A stretch of DNA of 64,000 nt, from positions 62,001 to 126,000 of the forward strand of contig CAJXXR010000002.1 in assembly GCA_913063375.1 (NCBI GenBank), read 5' to 3'. Every line of letters starts with the position of its first letter. Within the stretch, counting starts at the first letter, position 1. The stretch comes from an uncultured Flavobacteriales bacterium. Lineage in GTDB: Bacteria; Bacteroidota; Bacteroidia; Flavobacteriales; CAJXXR01. The position numbers and the translations under genes were made by a program. Under the pieces are notes generated by a model, which was not told where the DNA came from, did not search any database, and saw only the letters and a list, made by a program, of their open reading frames with translations. Positions 1 to 9,505 of this stretch are shown piece by piece.

Positions 1-1037
1 CTGCAATTGCTGCTACAGGAGTTCCTGTTTTTGCCTGGAAAGGTATGAATGAAGAGGAATTTGATTGGTGTATTGAGCAAACATTATTCTTTGGTGAGGA
101 TAAGAAACCGTTGAATCTAATTTTGGATGATGGTGGTGATCTAACCAATATGGTATTTGATAGATTCCCTGAGTTAACAGAAGGTATTAAAGGACTGTCT
201 GAAGAAACGACTACAGGTGTTCATAGATTGGTGGAGCGTCAAAAGAACGGGACATTGGTTATGCCTGCTATCAATGTAAACGATTCAGTGACTAAGTCTA
301 AGTTTGATAATAAATACGGTTGTAGAGAGTCTGCGGTAGATGCAGTACGTAGAGCAACTGATTTAATGTTGGCTGGTAAGGTTGTAGTAGTAGCTGGATA
401 CGGAGATGTAGGTAAAGGAACTGCTGCTTCTTTTAGTGGTGCTGGAGCTAGAGTAATTGTTACTGAAATTGATCCAATTTGTGCTTTGCAAGCTGCAATG
501 GATGGTTTTGAAGTTCGTAAGATGGATAACGTTATCGGACGTGCAGATATAGTAATCACAACTACAGGGAATAAAGATATCGTTGCTTCTAGGCACTTTT
601 TGGCAATGAAAGATAAGTGTGTGGTTTGTAATATCGGTCACTTCGACAATGAAATCCAAATGGGATGGTTGAATGATAATTACGGAGATTCAAAACGTGA
701 GGTTAAGCCTCAAGTAGATAAATACGTGATTAATGGTAAAGACATTATTGTATTGGCTGAAGGTAGATTGGTAAACCTTGGTTGTGCAACTGGTCACCCA
801 TCATTTGTTATGTCAAATTCATTTTCTAACCAGACCTTGGCGCAAATTGAATTGTGGAAAAATTCTGGAAATTACAAGAATGAAGTATATACTTTGCCTA
901 AGTACTTGGATGAGAAAGTTGCAAAACTTCACCTTGCTAAGGTAGGTGCTGAGTTGGAAACATTATCCGAAGATCAAGCAAGTTATATTGGTGTAGAAGT
1001 TGAAGGCCCATATAAGCCTGAGCACTACAGATACTAA
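1..1037 (+). CDS. ahcY: Adenosylhomocysteinase (SAH hydrolase), 5'-truncated by window edge
   Basis: This enzyme reversibly splits S-adenosylhomocysteine to adenosine and homocysteine in the cytosolic methyl cycle. The reading frame is open from base 3, upstream of the first visible Met at 45, and the residues before that Met ([14 protein letters not shown]) are a conserved internal part of the family, so the true start lies outside the window. The Rossmann NAD site is visible as AGYGDVGKG (from about base 395) followed by VTEIDP, and the hallmark C-terminus PYKPEHYRY is intact. Roughly 345 of the usual 430-470 residues are present. A strong hairpin terminator follows within 25 bases. Identity is near certain from these signatures; nothing about its operon partners upstream can be seen. 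Confidence 0.97.
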   Translation, partial: AIAATGVPVFAWKGMNEEEFDWCIEQTLFFGEDKKPLNLILDDGGDLTNMVFDRFPELTEGIKGLSEETTTGVHRLVERQKNGTLVMPAINVNDSVTKSKFDNKYGCRESAVDAVRRATDLMLAGKVVVVAGYGDVGKGTAASFSGAGARVIVTEIDPICALQAAMDGFEVRKMDNVIGRADIVITTTGNKDIVASRHFLAMKDKCVVCNIGHFDNEIQMGWLNDNYGDSKREVKPQVDKYVINGKDIIVLAEGRLVNLGCATGHPSFVMSNSFSNQTLAQIELWKNSGNYKNEVYTLPKYLDEKVAKLHLAKVGAELETLSEDQASYIGVEVEGPYKPEHYRY

Positions 1038-1061
1038 GAAATACAATTTCTTTTATATATT

Positions 1062-1096
1062 AAAAAAAGCCCTTCGAACTTCGAAGGGCTTTTTTT
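1062..1096. terminator. Bidirectional intrinsic terminator after ahcY
   Basis: A nine-base perfect stem (GCCCTTCGA at 1069-1077 and TCGAAGGGC at 1081-1089) with a three-base loop is flanked by seven A on the left and seven T on the right. It can therefore terminate ahcY on the plus strand and the convergent lipoprotein gene on the minus strand, whose stop codon overlaps the T run. Confidence 0.93.
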
Positions 1097-1523
1097 AGTT
1101 CCATATAGTTAGGCTTGTGCCGTCATAATAACTGGGGTATCTTTTTAATCCATAAGGGGCAGGGCCATCCCAGTTTTCGCCAGTACTAAGTAGGAAGATA
1201 GATCCGCAGCACTCATCTTTGGCAGTGAATCCTCCTTCATTTTCTATCTCAATTTGCTCACATGGGTTGGTGGGGTCGTATGTGCAGGCTCTATCGTATA
1301 CCATGAATTCATTGGTAGACCTCCTATAGATAATTAATCCATTTACGCCACCATTGAGCGTCATGCTCCCACCAACAGCTCCCAAAGCATAGTACGATCC
1401 AGTGCCTGGATAGATTGTTAAGTTTATAGAGACGTTAGGAAATTTATCTGATTCGTCTTTAGAGCAACTACTTATTATTAATATAGTTAGCAGTAGGTTG
1501 AGCTTTAAAAGCACTCTTTTCAT
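1095..1523 (-). CDS. Rieske-like lipoprotein lacking the cluster histidines
   Basis: A 142-residue exported protein. The chosen ATG (1523) gives a lysine start, a hydrophobic stretch and a lipobox ending ISSC, so it should be a lipoprotein. The C-terminal two thirds resemble the Rieske [2Fe-2S] fold found in small Bacteroidota proteins: MVYDRACTY, then DECCGSIFLLSTGE, then GPAPYGLKRYP and a final short strand. In a true Rieske centre the two motifs are CxH and CxxH; here the first reads CTY and the second CCGS, so both histidine ligands are missing. It therefore probably keeps the fold but not a classical cluster; the CC pair could bind something else or form disulfides. It converges on ahcY and shares its terminator. 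The fold assignment is inference from motif spacing. Confidence 0.7.
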   Translation of the reverse strand: MKRVLLKLNLLLTILIISSCSKDESDKFPNVSINLTIYPGTGSYYALGAVGGSMTLNGGVNGLIIYRRSTNEFMVYDRACTYDPTNPCEQIEIENEGGFTAKDECCGSIFLLSTGENWDGPAPYGLKRYPSYYDGTSLTIWN

Positions 1524-1615
1524 AAGGCTTTGATATTGTGATAGTTTAACAGTATAAAACACTGGATTATTGCCAAATATATGTAAAAAAAGGTTAAAAT
1601 TTTGTTAAAAAAGGC

Positions 1616-1646
1616 TTTGCTAGTCGCCTTCCATTGTGTAAATTTA
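1616..1646 (+). promoter_or_regulatory. Bacteroidota-type promoter for the TonB-receptor operon
   Basis: TTTG at 1616-1619 and TAAATTTA at 1639-1646 are separated by 19 bases, matching the Bacteroidota -33/-7 layout (TTTG, about 19 bases, TAnnTTTG) except for the last base. It sits 40 bases before the receptor ATG. Confidence 0.5.
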
Positions 1647-1685
1647 CCCGATTGAAATGTAGAAAATAGATCAAAAAACTCGTGT

Positions 1686-4600
1686 ATGTTTAAGAAATTA
1701 CTCTTGCTGATGGCCTTCATAGGCTTGACTACCAGCATGATGGCGCAGACTCTTCGGGGGACTGTAACGGATGATTTGGGAGAACCACTTCCATTTGTTA
1801 ATGTCGTTGTGAAACAGGCTGGGATTACTGTTAGGGGTACTGCTACGGATTTAGATGGTGAATATATTATTACACCATTGGACGCTAGCACCTATGATGT
1901 GGAATTTAGCTATATTGGTTTAGCCACAATTACGATTCAAAAAGTTGTTATCTCCAATGGAGTAATGACAGAGAAGAATGCAACGATGAGTGAATCGTCA
2001 ACTACTATGGGGACTATTGTCCTTGTTGATGAAAAACCTTTGATTGAGAAGGATAACATTGCTGGGTCAACAGTAACTCGAGATGAGTTTGCTGTACTTC
2101 CTGTAAGAGACGTGCAAGCAATTGCTGCAAATACTGCAGGGGTCGCTCAAAAAGGTCCTGGAACTGACTTAAGCGTTCGTGGGGGTAGGTCTTCTCAAAC
2201 TGTTTACTATGTAGATGGTGTGAAAATGGTTGGTTCTCCGTCGCTGCCAAATGTTGCTATGGGACAGATTCAGGTAATTACTGGTGGTCTTCCTGCAGAA
2301 TATGGGGATGCAACTTCAGGTATTATCTCTATTACAACACGTGCTCCTTCACCAAGACAAGCTGCAAGTTTTGATATTCAGACTTCAGAATTGTTGGATG
2401 ACTACGGTTATACATTGGGAGAGTTTTTCTATACTGGGCCACTTGCTTGGAAGAAAACGGAAAAAGATACTACAGTATTGGCTGGATTGGTATTATCTGG
2501 TAACTACCGTCATTTGAAAGATGACTCTTATTCAATTAGCTCTTATGAGTTGAATGGAGATGTACAGGCTGCTATCGATGCAAACCCATTAGTGATGGGT
2601 GGAAGTCCTGAATCACCATTTGGAGTTGATGCACTGCATCACGTAACCTCTGAGAACGACTTGACAAAGTTGGATTATAGGAAAAATAAAGAAAATGATT
2701 TCTTTAACCTACAAACAAAATTAAACATTAAAACTGGGGAAAATTCTAGTTTGAAAATAGGGGGTACCTTTCAGAATACTTCTGCAGGACAAACTAGCTA
2801 TGCAAACAGTGTCTTCAATCCTAATCAAAGAGGAGAGAACAAGACTAACCGTTATACCATGTATGCTAACTTTGTTCAGTATTTCAAGGATGAAGCTAAA
2901 GGAGAAGGTTCGGCATCTGCTATTACAAATGCCAATTATAATATCCGAGCGGACTATCAAGGGCGTAACTCTACATGGGAAGATTCAAAATTTGGAGAAG
3001 ACTATGCTAAGTATGGTTATGTTGGTAAGTTCAATCCAGTATTCTCTGAAGAGGGCGTATCTTTCATTACCAGTCTAGGAGATATCAGAAATGTTACCTT
3101 CATGAACAATATTACAGGTGAAGAGGAAACAGTAACTGTTACTGCATTCGATCAACCTGCAGTTTGGAGAGATGCTTTTAGTATTGATCACTGGGAGTTT
3201 GATGGGGCAGATTTGAATGCTGAGAAAGCAGCTTACACGAATCAATATTTTGACTTTGCAGATGACTTAGGTCAACAAGCCTTAGGACAAATTACTGCAG
3301 GTGGTGGTATTTTGAATGGTGGTCAACCAACAAATGTTTATGGTCTTTGGTTACCTCAAGGGTTTAATTATGACTTTAGCCAAAAATTTGATCAAGAGCA
3401 GTTCAGACTTTCTGGTTCGGCTTCAGCTATGATCAAGGATCACCAAGTGAAAATTGGTTTTGAATTTGAACGAAGATCAAGAAGACAATGGTCTGTTACT
3501 CCAAGTAGACTTTGGGGTATTGGTCGTCTTTTGGCAAATAGTTATATCAATGATGGATCTATCAAGCGTTATGAGTTTAATGGAAATGTAAATGATCAAG
3601 GTCGTTTGATCTTGGATGAATTTACAGATCTATCTGGAACCAATGTAGTTGGTTTTGCTAAGAATGCAAGAGATTTACTAGGTTTAGGTTACGAAGAATA
3701 CTTGAATGTAGATGGTATGAATCCAGCTGACTTGGATATCAACTTATTCTCTGCTGAGGAGTTGTTAGATCAAGACATTGTTGGTGCATACTATGGTTAC
3801 GATGCGTATGGTAATAAAGTAACAGACAAAGTTACCATGGATGATTTCTTGAATGATTCATTATTAGATGGTTCATTAAAAAGAGAAGTAGGTGCATTTG
3901 AGCCAATTTATATGGCTGGATATATCCAAGATAAATTCTATGTGCGTGACCTAGTATTTAATGTTGGGGTTCGTGTAGATAGATATGATGCGAATCAGCA
4001 AATATTGAACGATGAATATACAATCTATGATGCCTTTACAGCTGGAGAGATTGCTTCACAAGGTCAATTTAATATACCTTCAAATGTAGGTGATAACTAC
4101 GTTGTTTATGTTGACAACGCGGAGGATCCAAATAAAATCAACGGATTTAGAAATGGAAACGTTTGGTATACTGCAGATGGACAAGTTACAAACGATGTGT
4201 CTCAAATTTATGGAGACGGTAGAGCTCAACCATATTTGAAACCTGATGCAAAAGAAGGGTTGTCTAAAAATAATGGGTTGACAGATGATGCTTTTGGAGA
4301 TTATGATCCAGAGATTACAATCATGCCTCGTGTATCTTTCAACTTCCCAATTTCGGATGTTGCCATGTTCTACGCATTCTATGATATTAAAACAATCAGA
4401 CCAGCAGCCTTTGCAAGTAGATTTGATCCACTTAACTTCTTGGATATTGCACTTGGAGAGCAAGGTATTAATGCAACAAATGCAAACTTGAAACCAGAGA
4501 AAGTAACTGATTACGAAATGGGATTCAAGCAAGCATTAGGTGAAAAGGCAACAATTGATATTTCTGCGTTTTATAGAGAGCAAAGAGATATGGTTCAGCA

Positions 4601-5384
4601 ATTGAATGTTAATGATGCATATCCAGCTACTTATTTGACTTTCGGGAATGTTGATTTCGGTACTATAAAGGGAGCGTCTATTGCTTTTGATATGAGAAGA
4701 GTTGGAAATATTCGTTTCTCTGCTAACTATACACTTCAGTTTGCTGAAGGTTCAGGTTCAAGTGCTACATCGGGACTTAGCTTAGCTAACTCTGGTCAGC
4801 CAAACTTGAGAACTACACTTCCGTTGAGTTTTGATAGCCGTCACCAAATTCAGTCTACTGTTGACTTTAGAATGTTTGAAGGTAAACAATACAATGGACC
4901 GGAGAAATTAAGATCTATTCTGGAAAATACATCAGCAGTAGTAACTTTCTCTGCTCAGTCTGGGAATCCTTATTCTAGAATTTCTGATGCAACTTCAATT
5001 ACTGAGTCTAGAACTACATTGGCTGGTACTCCAAATGGAGCAAGATTGCCATGGACTTCTCGTATTGATCTGAAATTACAAAAGAATTTCGATTTGAAAT
5101 TGGGTAAGAAGGATTCAAACGGTAACAGAAAAGCATATCCTGCAAGTGTTTACTTACAAGTAAATAACCTTTTGGATACAAGAAATATCAGTAGTGTATA
5201 CGCATTTACGGGTAATGCAGAAGATGATGGTTACTTAGATTCGGCTGCTGGTCAGCAAGCTGCTTCAGAACAAGAAAACGAAGAAGCTTATAGATCATTG
5301 TACGCATTGAATATCATAAATAACCCTTCGAATTACCTAAGACCAAGGACAATTCGTTTAGGTTTAACCATGAACTTCCAATAA
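1686..5384 (+). CDS. TonB-dependent outer-membrane receptor with carboxypeptidase-regulatory-like domain
   Basis: A 1232-residue outer-membrane transporter that would import an unknown ligand using TonB energy. A signal peptide (about residues 1-21, ending MMAQ) is followed by a carboxypeptidase-regulatory-like beta-sandwich (about 22-105, starting LRGTVTDDLGEPLPFVNV), a plug domain (about 118-225, with DLSVRGGRSSQTVYYVDGV and GGLPAEYGDATSGIISITT) and a large barrel ending in aromatic MNFQ. It is longer than most SusC proteins, and no SusD gene follows; instead, 18 bases downstream begins a giant exported protein and then a PorV-like gene, so the three are probably one transcription unit. A promoter-like sequence lies upstream. 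The ligand cannot be deduced. Confidence 0.92.
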   Translation: MFKKLLLLMAFIGLTTSMMAQTLRGTVTDDLGEPLPFVNVVVKQAGITVRGTATDLDGEYIITPLDASTYDVEFSYIGLATITIQKVVISNGVMTEKNATMSESSTTMGTIVLVDEKPLIEKDNIAGSTVTRDEFAVLPVRDVQAIAANTAGVAQKGPGTDLSVRGGRSSQTVYYVDGVKMVGSPSLPNVAMGQIQVITGGLPAEYGDATSGIISITTRAPSPRQAASFDIQTSELLDDYGYTLGEFFYTGPLAWKKTEKDTTVLAGLVLSGNYRHLKDDSYSISSYELNGDVQAAIDANPLVMGGSPESPFGVDALHHVTSENDLTKLDYRKNKENDFFNLQTKLNIKTGENSSLKIGGTFQNTSAGQTSYANSVFNPNQRGENKTNRYTMYANFVQYFKDEAKGEGSASAITNANYNIRADYQGRNSTWEDSKFGEDYAKYGYVGKFNPVFSEEGVSFITSLGDIRNVTFMNNITGEEETVTVTAFDQPAVWRDAFSIDHWEFDGADLNAEKAAYTNQYFDFADDLGQQALGQITAGGGILNGGQPTNVYGLWLPQGFNYDFSQKFDQEQFRLSGSASAMIKDHQVKIGFEFERRSRRQWSVTPSRLWGIGRLLANSYINDGSIKRYEFNGNVNDQGRLILDEFTDLSGTNVVGFAKNARDLLGLGYEEYLNVDGMNPADLDINLFSAEELLDQDIVGAYYGYDAYGNKVTDKVTMDDFLNDSLLDGSLKREVGAFEPIYMAGYIQDKFYVRDLVFNVGVRVDRYDANQQILNDEYTIYDAFTAGEIASQGQFNIPSNVGDNYVVYVDNAEDPNKINGFRNGNVWYTADGQVTNDVSQIYGDGRAQPYLKPDAKEGLSKNNGLTDDAFGDYDPEITIMPRVSFNFPISDVAMFYAFYDIKTIRPAAFASRFDPLNFLDIALGEQGINATNANLKPEKVTDYEMGFKQALGEKATIDISAFYREQRDMVQQLNVNDAYPATYLTFGNVDFGTIKGASIAFDMRRVGNIRFSANYTLQFAEGSGSSATSGLSLANSGQPNLRTTLPLSFDSRHQIQSTVDFRMFEGKQYNGPEKLRSILENTSAVVTFSAQSGNPYSRISDATSITESRTTLAGTPNGARLPWTSRIDLKLQKNFDLKLGKKDSNGNRKAYPASVYLQVNNLLDTRNISSVYAFTGNAEDDGYLDSAAGQQAASEQENEEAYRSLYALNIINNPSNYLRPRTIRLGLTMNFQ

Positions 5385-5402
5385 TCCGAAAATATCTTAA
5401 AG

Positions 5403-8400
5403 ATGAAATTGACCTTACAAAATAAAACCCTTGCTCTTTTCATGTCTTTGGGGCTGTTTCTTGGAAACGCACGAGAGAATGTGGGAGTGATTGTTAAAAC
5501 TGCAGGTCCGGAGACGGTCCTTGCGAATAACTGTATTCCGGCAAGTTCGGAAGCGGAATTAAGCGTAAATAATGTCCGTACTATCATGCGTGGTGGTGGT
5601 GACTTCTGGTGGAATGGTACAAATGCTAAGTATGAAGTGCCTCAAAATAGTGGAAAACATTCACTATTTGCTGGATCACTTTGGATTGGTGGTTTGTCAG
5701 ATGACAATACCCTAAAGGTTGCAGCTATGACGTACCGTCAAACTGGGAATGACTTTTGGCCTGGACCACTAGATAGTAGAGAAACGATTACAGATCCTAC
5801 CACAGGTGATGAGGTTCCAAATGCAAACTATGGTCAAACAGATCAAGATGTTTGTGGTGTGTATAATGAACACTGGAAAATTAAATTAAGTGATGTACTT
5901 TCTTTCTACCAAAATGAAGTTTTGGAAGGAGATGTAGATCCTGACTATACACGTCCATCTATTATCAACAGCTGGCCAGGTAATGGTGTAGATGGTGAGT
6001 TGGATGAGATGTTGGCTCCTTTCTATGATTTTGACGGCGATGGGATATATGATCCAGAGAATAAGGATTTTCCTGCTTATGATATCTTAGAAAATAGAGA
6101 TTGTAAAACAGACGATTTATTATATGGTGATGAAACAATCTTCTTCGTATTCAACGATAGAGGGAATGTTCACTCTGAAACTAATTCATCTGAAACAATC
6201 GGTCTTGAAATTAGAGCTCAAGCATTTGGTTTTACTACCAATGATGAGATCAATGATATGACCTTCTATAACTTTAAAATTATCAACCGTTCTATTGAAA
6301 CATTGAACCAAACTTATATTGGACACTTTGTTGATTCGGATATCGGAACCTATAATGATGATTATGTTGGTTGTGATGTAGGAAGAGGTTTAGGATATTC
6401 ATACAATGGTGATGAATTTGATGAAGGTGCTCTTGGTTATGGTGTGAATCCTCCTGCAATCGGAATGGACTTCTTTAGAGGACCAAAAGCTGATAATGGT
6501 GATGGAATTGACAATGACCGTGATGGTTGTATTGACTGTACTTTCGATGAAGAAGGGAATCCAATTGCTGATGCAGATTTGCCAGAGTTAATCTCAATGG
6601 CAAAATTCGTATACTATAATAATGACAATAACCCTAAAACGGGGAACCCTAATGGGGCTCAAGATTACTATAACTACCTAATTGGTAAATGGAGAGATAA
6701 TACTTCAATGACATGGGGTGGAAATGCAACAGATCCAACTAGTGATCCTACAGACTGGATGTTTCCTGGTGATACTGATCCTAACCATCCAGGTGAAAAC
6801 TGGACGGAAGAAAGTGTCAACAATATTCCTGCGGATAGACGTTTCTTGATCTCAGCTGGACCATTTACATTGGAACCAGGTGCTGTAAACTTGGTAACTA
6901 CAGGTCTTGTTTGGGCGAAAGCTACAGAAGGTGGTGCTTTTGCATCGGTTCAAAAGATGCGTGTAGCAGATGATAAGGCACAAGCGCTTTTCAATAACTG
7001 TTTTGCAGTATTGAATGGACCTGATGCTCCAGATGTTGCTATTCAGAAGTATGACAAGGAATTGATCCTGACGATTACTAATTCTCCAAGCTCTAACAAC
7101 CTCAACGAATCATATGAAGAAGTTGATCCTACTTTAATTAGTACGGATGATTTGGAAATTACTGATAATACGTACAAATTTGAAGGGTATCAAATCTTCC
7201 AATTGGCAGATGAGACAGTTTCTCCATCAGATTTATATGATTCAGATAGAGCTAAGCTATTATTCAACGTGGATGTTGAGAATTATAGATTAGGTTCTGA
7301 TACATTGCCTAACCTTGAAGATCCGATCGCTACTTTGAAAAATCACGAGTACGATTTAGATCTTGGAGAGGATGTTCCTACGAATAAAACTATTAATGCT
7401 GCCAATAACGGTATCAAGCATTCATTCAGAATTACTGAAGATTTATTCGCTTTGGGTGATAAGAAATTGGTAAATCATAAGGAATATTACTATATGGCAA
7501 TTGCGTATGGTTATAATGAATATATGGTTTATAAGAAGGACATTGGATTTGATGGAAATACATTAGTTCCTAATATGCTAGGTCAAAAGCTTCCATTTAA
7601 AGCTGGACGTAGAAATATTAAAGTTTACAAAGCATTCCCATATAAGAATTCTTCTGATTTTGTTGGTGAGTATGGTTCTAGACCTGCTATGACAAGATTG
7701 CAAGGTCAAGGAAACTCAGGATTTGAAATTCAAATGTCTGAAGAATCTTTTGATACTATCGTTAATTCTTTTTGTGAACCTTCTGTAGACTATTTAGAAG
7801 ATCAGTCACCGGTTAATATTTACGTGGTAAATCCACAAAATGTTTCTGATGCAGATTTCGTTTTCGAATTTATTCCTAATAGTGAATTTGATACAATCGT
7901 TGATAATGAAACAACTTGGAGATTGATAAGAACAATCGGTGATATTAGCGATACTGTTTATTCTAATGAAGTAGTAAGTATCATTAACGAACAAATCATT
8001 CCAGAATGGGGAATAGCTGTTGATGTAAATATCTTCGGGGAACGCCCATATAATTCAAAGGAAAGTTCGAATGGATTTATTAGCGCCGAAATTAACTTCG
8101 AAGATGAATCAAACGAATGGTTGACATTTGTAGAAGATAGAGATTACGAAGACTTTGGTGTATCTGCACAAGATTGGATTTCTGCTGGTCAAACACAAGT
8201 TGGTTTAGCAGATATCTCAACTCAACCATCTTGGGATGAGTATGGAGTACATGATGCTAGAACAATTGGAATTGAAGGATCTCCGGGTGTTCCTGGTATC
8301 GATGCTGAATGGCTAGATCCAAATGAGGTATACGAAGGTGTACTAGGTGGTACATGGGCTCCTTTTGCTGTATTAAGTGGTAAATCTATTTACCCTAAAT

Positions 8401-9482
8401 ATATCGATGATGAGGTAGATACTGCAGGTACAAAGTATGACTTGGTAAGTGACTTTAGAAATACACCAAGTGTACATATCGTATTTACAGCAGATACTTC
8501 TCTTTGGACAAGAGTTCCAGTAATTGAAGCAGATGATTATGACATTGATGATAGAAAATTGAAAATGGTTAAAAATAGCCCTTCAAAAGATATCAATGGT
8601 AATGAAGAGTCTGGATTCGGTTGGTCTTGGTTCCCTGGATATGCTGTAAATAAAGATGCTGGTGTTCGTCTAAACATGATGTTTGCGGAGAACTCTACTT
8701 TAGTAGATGATAATGGAGATGACATGTTGTGGAATCCTACTTCTAATTTGGGAGAATACAATTATACCTTTAACAATGGAGTGATGGTCCCTAGTGGGCA
8801 AGTGTTCGGTGGTATGCATTATGTGTATATTATGAATACAGTGTATCAAGGTAGAAATGAAAGTTTGAATCCTCAATACGACGACCTAACGGAAATTACT
8901 GGTGGAACTGGTATTGGAGAGGTTAAGGAAAAGAAAAATGTATTCGCTCAAACAAACTGGGTAGGTATCCCAATGTTGGCAGAAAATGCTACTTTGTTAT
9001 CTAATGATGTTAGTATTGATCTTAACGTTGCTCAACCATTGAGAGAATGGGGAGCTGGAAACGGTGAATGTGCTGAAAACATTACATACAATGGTTTCCC
9101 TAAATATACCTTCAATACGAATAGTATTACTGGAACTGGTATTGTTGATAGATATGATACAAATGATCCAATCAACCTAGTAGGAGTTGTTCCTAATCCT
9201 TATTATGGATCTTCTTTCTATGAAGATGGGCAGCTTGATCATAGAATAAAGGTTACAAATGTACCTCCGCAATCTGTTGTAACAATTTACAATGTTGGTG
9301 GTACTTTGATCAGACAACTAAGAAGTCCAGATGTTACTGATGATGTAATTTGGGACTTGAAAAACGGTAATGGAATTTCTATTGCTTCTGGTGCTTACAT
9401 TATACATGTGAAATCTAGAACTGGAGAGAAAACTATTAAGTGGTTTGGTGCTTTGAGACCTCTTGACCTTGATTCATTTTAA
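5403..9482 (+). CDS. Giant exported protein with T9SS-like C-terminal domain, partner of the TonB receptor
   Basis: A 1359-residue protein of no recognised enzymatic function. A signal peptide is plausible at residues 1 to about 23 (hydrophobic stretch ending FLGNA). The N-terminal region is rich in Gly, Asp and Trp and holds calcium-loop-like segments such as DFDGDGIYDPENKD and DNGDGIDNDRDGCIDC. The last 99 residues (from GVVPNPYYG at about 1261) form an Ig-like or FlgD-like sandwich with YNVGGTLIRQL and SGAYIIHVKS, which resembles T9SS type A sorting domains, but the terminus (WFGALRPLDLDSF) departs from the usual KKF.V ending. It lies between the receptor and a PorV-family gene with 18- and 23-base gaps. 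The inference is a surface protein exported by T9SS that docks on, or feeds, the receptor. Confidence 0.75.
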   Translation: MKLTLQNKTLALFMSLGLFLGNARENVGVIVKTAGPETVLANNCIPASSEAELSVNNVRTIMRGGGDFWWNGTNAKYEVPQNSGKHSLFAGSLWIGGLSDDNTLKVAAMTYRQTGNDFWPGPLDSRETITDPTTGDEVPNANYGQTDQDVCGVYNEHWKIKLSDVLSFYQNEVLEGDVDPDYTRPSIINSWPGNGVDGELDEMLAPFYDFDGDGIYDPENKDFPAYDILENRDCKTDDLLYGDETIFFVFNDRGNVHSETNSSETIGLEIRAQAFGFTTNDEINDMTFYNFKIINRSIETLNQTYIGHFVDSDIGTYNDDYVGCDVGRGLGYSYNGDEFDEGALGYGVNPPAIGMDFFRGPKADNGDGIDNDRDGCIDCTFDEEGNPIADADLPELISMAKFVYYNNDNNPKTGNPNGAQDYYNYLIGKWRDNTSMTWGGNATDPTSDPTDWMFPGDTDPNHPGENWTEESVNNIPADRRFLISAGPFTLEPGAVNLVTTGLVWAKATEGGAFASVQKMRVADDKAQALFNNCFAVLNGPDAPDVAIQKYDKELILTITNSPSSNNLNESYEEVDPTLISTDDLEITDNTYKFEGYQIFQLADETVSPSDLYDSDRAKLLFNVDVENYRLGSDTLPNLEDPIATLKNHEYDLDLGEDVPTNKTINAANNGIKHSFRITEDLFALGDKKLVNHKEYYYMAIAYGYNEYMVYKKDIGFDGNTLVPNMLGQKLPFKAGRRNIKVYKAFPYKNSSDFVGEYGSRPAMTRLQGQGNSGFEIQMSEESFDTIVNSFCEPSVDYLEDQSPVNIYVVNPQNVSDADFVFEFIPNSEFDTIVDNETTWRLIRTIGDISDTVYSNEVVSIINEQIIPEWGIAVDVNIFGERPYNSKESSNGFISAEINFEDESNEWLTFVEDRDYEDFGVSAQDWISAGQTQVGLADISTQPSWDEYGVHDARTIGIEGSPGVPGIDAEWLDPNEVYEGVLGGTWAPFAVLSGKSIYPKYIDDEVDTAGTKYDLVSDFRNTPSVHIVFTADTSLWTRVPVIEADDYDIDDRKLKMVKNSPSKDINGNEESGFGWSWFPGYAVNKDAGVRLNMMFAENSTLVDDNGDDMLWNPTSNLGEYNYTFNNGVMVPSGQVFGGMHYVYIMNTVYQGRNESLNPQYDDLTEITGGTGIGEVKEKKNVFAQTNWVGIPMLAENATLLSNDVSIDLNVAQPLREWGAGNGECAENITYNGFPKYTFNTNSITGTGIVDRYDTNDPINLVGVVPNPYYGSSFYEDGQLDHRIKVTNVPPQSVVTIYNVGGTLIRQLRSPDVTDDVIWDLKNGNGISIASGAYIIHVKSRTGEKTIKWFGALRPLDLDSF

Positions 9483-9505
9483 TAGACCCATAAAAGAGAA
9501 AGATA

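Noticed and set aside
1520..1891. A minus-strand open frame of about 120 codons across the start of the TonB receptor
   Set aside because: It overlaps the receptor's signal peptide and regulatory domain antisense, has no domain sense, and the receptor is certain.
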